From assembly GCA_003558625.1 (NCBI GenBank), contig PWPP01000085.1:1-6508 (forward strand): 6,508 bases of DNA, written 5' to 3'. Shown piece after piece: positions 1 through 4,981 of this stretch (position 1 is the stretch's first letter; every line of letters begins with the position of its first letter). This DNA is from Syntrophomonas sp. (GTDB lineage Bacteria > Bacillota > Syntrophomonadia > Syntrophomonadales > Syntrophomonadaceae). The notes beneath the pieces are model-generated. The model saw only the letters and a list, made by a program, of their open reading frames with translations, had not been told where the DNA came from and made no database searches. The position numbers were made by a program, and so were the translations under genes.

Positions 1-2
1 GC

Positions 3-455
3 GTCGGAGCAGCGCAGGCCAGTGGTATTAAAGCAGCCCTGGAGCTGGGCCGAAGATTGGCACAGGATATACCCCACAGGGTAGCGATTAAATCCCCCCA
101 GGACGTGAAAAATATCGTTATGGAGGAGATGAGGTATTTTGACCGGGAGTATTTCCGGGGCCTGTATCTGGACCGAAAAGGGGGCCTGCTGGTGATGGAA
201 AACATCTCCATAGGGGGGTTGCATAGTTCTATGGTCCATCCCCGGGAAGTCTTTAAGACTGCGATAAAAAGAAGTGCCGCCTCCATTATATTGGTTCACA
301 ATCATCCCAGTGGAGATCCCACTCCCAGCAAGGAAGACATTGATGTGACGCGAAGATTAATGCAATCCGGCGAGCTGCTGGGCATAGAAGTGCTTGATCA
401 TATCATCATCGGTGAGAATAGATATGTCAGTCTAAAAGAAAAGGATTTAATTTAA
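3..455 (+). CDS. radC: RadC family JAMM/MPN-domain protein (5' truncated by window edge)
   Basis: The reading frame is open from base 3 (bases 1-2 belong to a split codon) to TAA at 453-455, giving 150 visible residues. RadC is usually about 225-230 residues, so some 75-80 N-terminal residues lie outside the window. The TTG at 57 is internal, because the family-typical helix-hairpin-helix end (GVGAAQASGIKAALELGRRL) is encoded upstream of it. The rest is the RadC/DUF2466 metalloprotease-like domain. The JAMM signature H-x-H-x7-S-x2-D is intact (HNHPSGDPTPSKED, visible residues 99-112), and a preceding Glu in HPREVF (visible residue 82) is the expected catalytic acid. The domain should therefore bind zinc. 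The historical link of RadC to DNA repair is doubtful and its substrate is unknown. Being next to mreB is standard in Firmicutes, where maf-radC-mre order is common. The identification is secure and the function is not. Confidence 0.95.
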   Translation, partial: VGAAQASGIKAALELGRRLAQDIPHRVAIKSPQDVKNIVMEEMRYFDREYFRGLYLDRKGGLLVMENISIGGLHSSMVHPREVFKTAIKRSAASIILVHNHPSGDPTPSKEDIDVTRRLMQSGELLGIEVLDHIIIGENRYVSLKEKDLI

Positions 456-459
456 CCTT

Positions 460-466
460 AAGGAGG
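460..466 (+). promoter_or_regulatory. Strong Shine-Dalgarno of mreB
   Basis: AAGGAGG sits 10 bases before the GTG at 477 and is a near-perfect anti-SD match. It fixes the GTG as the mreB start although no ATG is available there. It lies in the 21-base radC-mreB gap, which holds no terminator hairpin, so readthrough from radC is likely. Confidence 0.85.
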
Positions 467-476
467 AAGTAACAGC

Positions 477-1499
477 GTGTTATTTGGAAGGGATATGGGA
501 ATAGATCTTGGTACTGCCAATACCCTGGTACACATCAAAGACAAGGGTATTGTTTTAAGAGAGCCGTCGGTTGTTGCCATAAAAAGTGATACTGGTGAGG
601 TTTTGGCGGTAGGGGAAGAGGCCAAACAGATGATCGGCAGGACGCCGGGCTCGATTATAGCCATCCGCCCCATGAAAGACGGCGTCATTGCAGATTTTGA
701 TGTAACCCAGGGTATGATTAAATATTTTATCAAAAAAGCACTGGGGCAGAATACCACTATGATCAAACCCCGGGTAGTGATCAGTATACCTACCGGTTGT
801 ACTACCGTCGAAGAAAGGGCGGTAAGGGAAGCAGCATTGCAGGCAGGGGCCAAAGAAGCTTATCTGATCGAAGAACCCATGGCTGCTGCTATTGGGGCCG
901 GACTACCGGTACATGAACCAACAGGAAATATGATTGTTGATATCGGTGGGGGAACCACCGAAGTGGCAGTTATTTCCCTGGGAGGGATCGTAACCTCAAA
1001 GTCGGTGAGAGTGGCTGGCGATGAAATGGATACGGCCATTACCCAGCACCTCAGGAAAAACTATAAATTATTAATCGGGGAAAGAACCGCAGAAGATATT
1101 AAAATAAATATCGGCTCCGCTTTATGGGAGGGGCCGGAGGAATTTTATGCGGTCAGGGGTCGGGATTTGGTTAGCGGCTTGCCCAAAACAATAAATATCA
1201 CGTCTACTGAAATCCAGCAAGCCTTAAAAGAAACGGTAGATCACATTATAGAAGGAATTAAAAACTGCCTGGAAAAAACACCTCCGGAACTGGCTTCGGA
1301 TTTAATGGATCGGGGCATCGTGCTAGCCGGGGGAGGAGCGTTGCTTAAGGGACTGGATAAACTAATCAGCGATGAAACCAATATCCCGGTTTATATCTGC
1401 GAGGAGCCCCTGCTGGCAGTGGCATACGGTACCGGAATGGTATTAGAAAACATTGAAGTCCTGAAAAAAGTGCTGATTAATCCAAAGAGAAAATTTTAA
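477..1499 (+). CDS. mreB: Rod shape-determining protein MreB (actin-like)
   Basis: This encodes a 340-residue bacterial actin homologue, close to the usual 330-345. It polymerises with ATP into membrane-bound filaments that orient lateral-wall synthesis by the MreCD-PBP2-RodA complex. Actin/Hsp70-fold signatures are present in order: phosphate-1 loop DLGTANT (residues 10-16), VISIPTGCTTVEERA (about 101-115), IEEPMAAAIGAG (131-142), phosphate-2 loop DIGGGTTEV (155-163), GDEMD (181-185) and the adenosine motif VLAGGGALLKG (282-292). The start is GTG 477, set by a strong Shine-Dalgarno 10 bases upstream. The first residues (MLFGRDMGIDLGT) match the short N-terminus of Gram-positive MreB. mreC follows within a few bases. 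The paralogues Mbl and MreBH are hard to separate by sequence alone, but the position directly before mreC favours MreB. No defect is visible. Confidence 0.97.
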   Translation: MLFGRDMGIDLGTANTLVHIKDKGIVLREPSVVAIKSDTGEVLAVGEEAKQMIGRTPGSIIAIRPMKDGVIADFDVTQGMIKYFIKKALGQNTTMIKPRVVISIPTGCTTVEERAVREAALQAGAKEAYLIEEPMAAAIGAGLPVHEPTGNMIVDIGGGTTEVAVISLGGIVTSKSVRVAGDEMDTAITQHLRKNYKLLIGERTAEDIKINIGSALWEGPEEFYAVRGRDLVSGLPKTINITSTEIQQALKETVDHIIEGIKNCLEKTPPELASDLMDRGIVLAGGGALLKGLDKLISDETNIPVYICEEPLLAVAYGTGMVLENIEVLKKVLINPKRKF

Positions 1500-1501
1500 T
1501 G

Positions 1502-1506
1502 GGTGA
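1502..1506 (+). promoter_or_regulatory. Ribosome site GGTGA that bears on the mreC start
   Basis: GGTGA (within GGGTGAGATC, resembling the GGTGATC end of the anti-SD complement) lies 5 bases before TTG 1512. Upstream of the alternative GTG 1503 there is only AAGAGA, about 12 bases away. This favours TTG 1512 as the true start, but does not prove it. Confidence 0.45.
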
Positions 1507-2354
1507 GATCATTGTCTAATCTGTTCAGGAATAAATATCTCTGGCTTATTGTAATGGCGGTGGTTTTATTGCTGTTTACCATGAGGTATACTGCCGCCGA
1601 CCGGGAGAATATTACCTGGGGCGAAAAAATGCTGCATGAAATGTATACCCCGCTGTTAAGCGGGGTTAAAGACTTGCAGGGAATTGGGTCAGGATTTTCC
1701 TCTTTTTTTGAGGACAAATCCAGTCTTAATGCCCAGATTGATGCGCTGGAAGAAGAGGTTGCTTCCTTGAAAATGGAGATTAACCGCCTGCAGGAGTACC
1801 GGGAAGAAATAGAACGCCTGAGGGCACTGCTGGCACTACAGGAAGAAAAAGAAGAATATAGATTGTTGGCGGCGCGGGTCATTGCCCGCAGTCCCAACAA
1901 CTGGTACCGGTTTGTAACCATTAACAAGGGATCTAATGATGGGATCAGAAAGGATTTGCCCGTAATCAATAAAGACGGCTTGGTGGGACGCGTGACCAGT
2001 GTAAACCAGAATTCAGCCCGGGTTTTTCTCTTAAGCGATCGCGAAATCGCCGTGGGGGCAACCATTCAAAGAACCCGCGAGACCCAGGGGATTGTTGAGG
2101 GGTTGGGACAGAACAGGACCTTAAATATGATTAATATTCCCTATTATTCTGAAATTGAAGAAGGAGACCTGGTGATTACTTCGGGTCTTTCACTAATATA
2201 TCCCCGGGGCCTTATGATCGGAACGGCTACCGATATTACCAAGGAACCTAATGGTTTGCTGCTTACAGCCAAAGTGCTGCCGGCAGTTGATTTTAATAAA
2301 CTGGAAGAAGTTATGGTTATTATAGACTATAACCCAGAGATATTAGAGGAATAA
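1503..2354 (+). CDS. mreC: Rod shape-determining protein MreC
   Basis: MreC is a bitopic membrane protein of the elongasome. Its extracytoplasmic part contacts PBP2 and activates it, and its coiled coil supports self-assembly. From GTG 1503 the product has 283 residues, normal for the family. The in-frame TTG 1512 (280 residues) has the better Shine-Dalgarno and may be the true start. Order of parts: short basic N-terminus, one membrane helix at about 12-27, a charged coiled coil at about 72-118, then the beta-rich MreC domain with the family signatures GLVGRVTSV (159-167), GDLVITSGL (221-229), YPRGLMIG (233-240) and DFNKLEEV (263-270). mreB ends at 1499 and mreD begins one base after the mreC stop, so coupled translation is expected. 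A perfect 8-bp inverted repeat lies inside the coding region at 1647-1666. Confidence 0.95.
   Translation: MRSLSNLFRNKYLWLIVMAVVLLLFTMRYTAADRENITWGEKMLHEMYTPLLSGVKDLQGIGSGFSSFFEDKSSLNAQIDALEEEVASLKMEINRLQEYREEIERLRALLALQEEKEEYRLLAARVIARSPNNWYRFVTINKGSNDGIRKDLPVINKDGLVGRVTSVNQNSARVFLLSDREIAVGATIQRTRETQGIVEGLGQNRTLNMINIPYYSEIEEGDLVITSGLSLIYPRGLMIGTATDITKEPNGLLLTAKVLPAVDFNKLEEVMVIIDYNPEILEE
1647..1666 (+). repeat. Perfect inverted repeat (hairpin) inside mreC
   Basis: ACCCCGCT and AGCGGGGT form an 8-bp, G+C-rich perfect stem around the tetraloop GTTA. It lies about 145 bases into mreC. No T-run follows, so it is not an intrinsic terminator. It would fold in the mRNA, and any function is unknown. 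Confidence 0.5.
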
Positions 2355-2355
2355 G

Positions 2356-2862
2356 GTGTTGCGTTTACTAATTTTATTGTTATTGCCCCTGGCAGCATTA
2401 TTCTTACAGGCCTCCATATTTTCTGTATTCAACATAAAAGGGGCGGTGCCCGATTTACTGTTGATTTTTATCATTTTTTTTGCTCTGATCAACGGCCCTA
2501 AAAAAGGCGGCGTTTATGGTTTGTTGTGCGGCTTGTTAGAGGATTTGTATCTGGGCCGTTTTATTGGCATGAATGCTATTGCCAAAGGAATTACCGGATA
2601 TGCAATCGGGAACCTTCAGATCAATGTTTTTAAGGAAAACCTTCTGGTTGGAGTGATATCGGTTTTAATAGGCTCGATCTTAAATATTATCATCTTACTG
2701 CTTTTAACCGTGGTTTTTTCCACATCTTTTTCGGTTGATCTGCATTTCCTGGTCGATGTGTTTTTCCACCTGAGCTATAATTTTTTATTGGCCATTCCTT
2801 TGTATATGTGGTATTACAATTCAAGCAAATCCGGGATTTTAAAAAACAATGGGGAGAGGTAA
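2356..2862 (+). CDS. mreD: Rod shape-determining membrane protein MreD
   Basis: MreD is the polytopic membrane subunit of the elongasome, acting with MreC to regulate PBP2. The product is 168 residues, typical for Firmicutes, and very hydrophobic with about five membrane segments (roughly residues 3-23, 31-46, 51-66, 97-122 and 132-154). Family features include VPDLLLIF (31-38), the small-residue run GGVYGLLCGLLEDLYLGRFIG (51-71, abbreviated here by its key residues G51, G55, G59, E62, D63, G67) and a downstream GYAIGN (81-86). Two starts are possible: GTG 2356 and TTG 2359. AGAGGA at 2345-2350 serves either, with spacing of 5 or 8. The gap to mreC is one base, and the stop TAA at 2860-2862 touches the mrdA ATG directly, which indicates tight coupling. 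Sequence conservation in MreD is low, so context strengthens the call. Confidence 0.93.
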   Translation: MLRLLILLLLPLAALFLQASIFSVFNIKGAVPDLLLIFIIFFALINGPKKGGVYGLLCGLLEDLYLGRFIGMNAIAKGITGYAIGNLQINVFKENLLVGVISVLIGSILNIIILLLLTVVFSTSFSVDLHFLVDVFFHLSYNFLLAIPLYMWYYNSSKSGILKNNGER

Positions 2863-4896
2863 ATGAGAGCTTCCGAACTCAAACTGAAATTGAGGGTAAT
2901 AGCTTATATTATGCTGGCATTACTGGGGATTTTAATGGGCAGGCTGGCAGTCGTCCAGTTTGTTTACAGCGATGTATACCAGACCAAGGCCAAGGATAAC
3001 CGTATTCGTCTGGTTTCCCTGCAGGCACCGCGGGGAGAAATCTATGATCGTAACGGCAACATTTTAGCGGCGAACCAACTGGTTTATACCCTAAACCTGG
3101 CTTATCCTTATATCAGTCAGCAGAATATATCTCTTGATTATCTGGTTGACCTCCTCCGGGATACATATCCTGAGATTACGGTGGACTATATCGAAGAAAA
3201 AATAAAGACCCAACAATACCGTCTTTTTGAGCCGGTGATCCTGGCAAGAAATATCCCCTGGGAATTGGCAGTGGAAATCGAAGAAAACCGTCAAAATCTT
3301 CCCGGGGTTAATGTCAGTGTAGAACCTTTGCGCTATTATCCATATGGTTCCATAGCCGGGCATGTTCTGGGCTATATCCATTCCATTGATGCCCAGGAAG
3401 TGGCGCAATTGGGGACCGAAAGATACAATATCAACAGCCTGATTGGCAAAGCAGGTATTGAGAAACAATATGAAGCGGAATTAAAAGGCCGTGACGGAGC
3501 CCGCAGGGTGGAAGTTGATGCTCGGGGGCGGCCGGTTGGAGAATTAGTTACCCTGGAGCCAACTCCGGGAAACAATGTTCACCTGACCATTGATTTAGAC
3601 CTGCAAAAGGTAATGGACCATTCTTTACAGGCCATATTGGCCGACCTGGAAAGGAATAGAAACCCTAAAGCCAAAGTAGGTTCGGCGGTCGTGATGGATG
3701 TTAAAACCGGGGAAATATTGGCTATGAGCAGTTTCCCAGCTTTAAATCCCGATGACTGGAAGGGGAATCTGAGCAGTGCTAACTTTCCTTATTATGTGCC
3801 CCAGGAATTAACCTACAATCCTTTGAACCCAGGGGCCCTGACCAACCGTGCCCTTCAGGCTACCTACCCTCCCGGATCTACCTTTAAACCGATTGTGGGT
3901 TTGGCTGCCATGGAAGCCCAGGTAATGGCCAGTGTTCTGGCGGATCGTGTTACCTGCCAGGGAAGTTACTGGGTCGCTCCCTATATCAGGTGTACCGGGG
4001 TGCATGGCAGTGTCAATTATTATAATGCTATGGCGGTATCCTGTAATACGTATTTTCAGGAAATGGCCCGCCGGGCCGGAAAAGATCAAATCATTGCAGT
4101 GGCCCGGGAATTGGGGCTGGGCGCCAAGAGTGGAATTGATCTGCCCCATGAGGCGGAAGGTCTTCTTCCCACCCCGGAATGGAAGAAGGAGATCAATGCC
4201 ATCTTAATCGACCGGAAATATAACCGCATCCGGGAAAACCTGGAGGAAACCTATCGTAGTAAAATTGCCGGGGTGGAAAGTGAAGAAGAATTAAGAAGGC
4301 TGGAAATCCAGAAAAGAAATGAATTGAACCGCATAGAGGCACAATATAGAATAGATTATAATTTTGATACCAATTGGCAGCAGTTTGACACCTTCAACAT
4401 GTCTATCGGACAGGGTTCCAACAGTTATAGTGTGCTGCAGCTGGCAAATTTTACGGCTGCACTGGCCAACGGCGGGCAGCTGATGAAACCTACGGTGATG
4501 CAAAAAATATCCGGCCCTGACGGACGGACCCGGCAAAACAATAAACCTCAGAAAAGTAGTGATGTCAACCTTTCCACGAACAGCCTGGCCGAAACCAAGC
4601 GCGCCATGTTGCAGGTGACCCAGGTCGGTGGTACTGCCTATCATCTTTTTTATCACTTCCCTCCCCATATTCAGGTGGCGGCCAAAACCGGAACTGCGGA
4701 AACGGGCAGGGTAGGGGATAATACCCTTAGGGATACCCATGGGGTTTTTATCGCTTTTGCCCCTTATGATGATCCTCAGATTGCCTTTGCCGGGGTGGTC
4801 GAATATGGCCAGTCAGGCGGAGGCTCAGCCGGTCAAGTAGCTAAAACCGTATTTGAACACTATTTTGGCATCGTTAACCATCTGGAGGGAGAATAA
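2863..4896 (+). CDS. mrdA: Penicillin-binding protein 2 (class B transpeptidase, elongasome)
   Basis: This 677-residue monofunctional DD-transpeptidase cross-links peptidoglycan during lateral growth, normally paired with RodA. It has one N-terminal membrane anchor (about 11-33) and a PBP dimer/pedestal domain (about 51-230, with APRGEIYDRNGNILA at 55-69 and GRDGARRVEVDARG at 209-222). The transpeptidase domain (about 270-665) has all three catalytic motifs: STFK (S339 nucleophile, K342), SCN (393-395) and KTGT (608-611). A conserved GQG lies at 516-518. ATG 2863 abuts the mreD stop and is preceded by GGGGAGAGG at 2851-2859. Two oddities: a charged, probably helical insertion at about 441-508 between the DLP and GQG segments, and a C365/C377/H381/C394 set that could bind metal. 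Class B PBPs of division (FtsI) or sporulation (SpoVD) are alternatives, but position after mreD and lack of a PASTA tail support PBP2. Confidence 0.95.
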   Translation: MRASELKLKLRVIAYIMLALLGILMGRLAVVQFVYSDVYQTKAKDNRIRLVSLQAPRGEIYDRNGNILAANQLVYTLNLAYPYISQQNISLDYLVDLLRDTYPEITVDYIEEKIKTQQYRLFEPVILARNIPWELAVEIEENRQNLPGVNVSVEPLRYYPYGSIAGHVLGYIHSIDAQEVAQLGTERYNINSLIGKAGIEKQYEAELKGRDGARRVEVDARGRPVGELVTLEPTPGNNVHLTIDLDLQKVMDHSLQAILADLERNRNPKAKVGSAVVMDVKTGEILAMSSFPALNPDDWKGNLSSANFPYYVPQELTYNPLNPGALTNRALQATYPPGSTFKPIVGLAAMEAQVMASVLADRVTCQGSYWVAPYIRCTGVHGSVNYYNAMAVSCNTYFQEMARRAGKDQIIAVARELGLGAKSGIDLPHEAEGLLPTPEWKKEINAILIDRKYNRIRENLEETYRSKIAGVESEEELRRLEIQKRNELNRIEAQYRIDYNFDTNWQQFDTFNMSIGQGSNSYSVLQLANFTAALANGGQLMKPTVMQKISGPDGRTRQNNKPQKSSDVNLSTNSLAETKRAMLQVTQVGGTAYHLFYHFPPHIQVAAKTGTAETGRVGDNTLRDTHGVFIAFAPYDDPQIAFAGVVEYGQSGGGSAGQVAKTVFEHYFGIVNHLEGE

Positions 4897-4900
4897 GATA

Positions 4901-4981
4901 ATGAAACAGTGGATTAGAGGCTCCTGCCCCCATCATTACCTGGAAACAAATATCATTGTGGCGGTGAAAGCATGCAGTTAA
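4901..4981 (+). CDS. Doubtful 26-residue ORF between mrdA and the radical SAM gene
   Basis: ATG 4901 to TAA 4979-4981 encodes 26 residues beginning MKQWIRGSCPHHYLETN. I recognise no family. GGAGGG at 4884-4889, inside the end of mrdA, lies 11 bases upstream, which is somewhat far. The stop overlaps the first codons of the radical SAM gene in another frame by 10 bases, a layout that would permit translational coupling. The ORF may equally be chance in a 75-base spacer. Confidence that it is a real gene is low. Confidence 0.15.
   Translation: MKQWIRGSCPHHYLETNIIVAVKACS

Noticed and set aside
57..455. A complete 132-residue gene starting at TTG 57
   Set aside because: The same frame is open back to base 3 and encodes recognisable RadC helix-hairpin-helix sequence, so the TTG is internal to a longer gene cut by the window edge.
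458..853. 131-codon minus-strand ORF
   Set aside because: It lies opposite mreB, has no recognisable domain, and mreB is unambiguous.
1499..1519. ATG overlapping the mreB stop as a possible mreC start
   Set aside because: This frame ends after six codons at TAA 1517-1519. The mreC frame begins at GTG 1503 or TTG 1512.
1647..1670. Intrinsic terminator
   Set aside because: The hairpin is inside mreC and is followed by TAAAGAC rather than a T-run.
1496..2065. 189-codon minus-strand ORF, the longest antisense frame
   Set aside because: It is opposite mreC, Ser- and Leu-rich with no domain, as expected from reversing a coiled-coil coding region.
2808..2999. 63-codon plus-strand ORF bridging mreD and mrdA
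   Set aside because: It overlaps two clear genes in another frame and resembles no known protein.
3932..4207. 91-codon plus-strand ORF inside mrdA
   Set aside because: Out-of-frame shadow of the transpeptidase domain, without a ribosome site or recognisable domain.
4291..4740. 149-codon minus-strand ORF within mrdA
   Set aside because: Antisense to conserved transpeptidase motifs, with no recognisable features.
4897..4971. Terminator or promoter between mrdA and the radical SAM gene
   Set aside because: No stable stem with a T-run and no convincing -35/-10 pair can be seen in the 75 bases.
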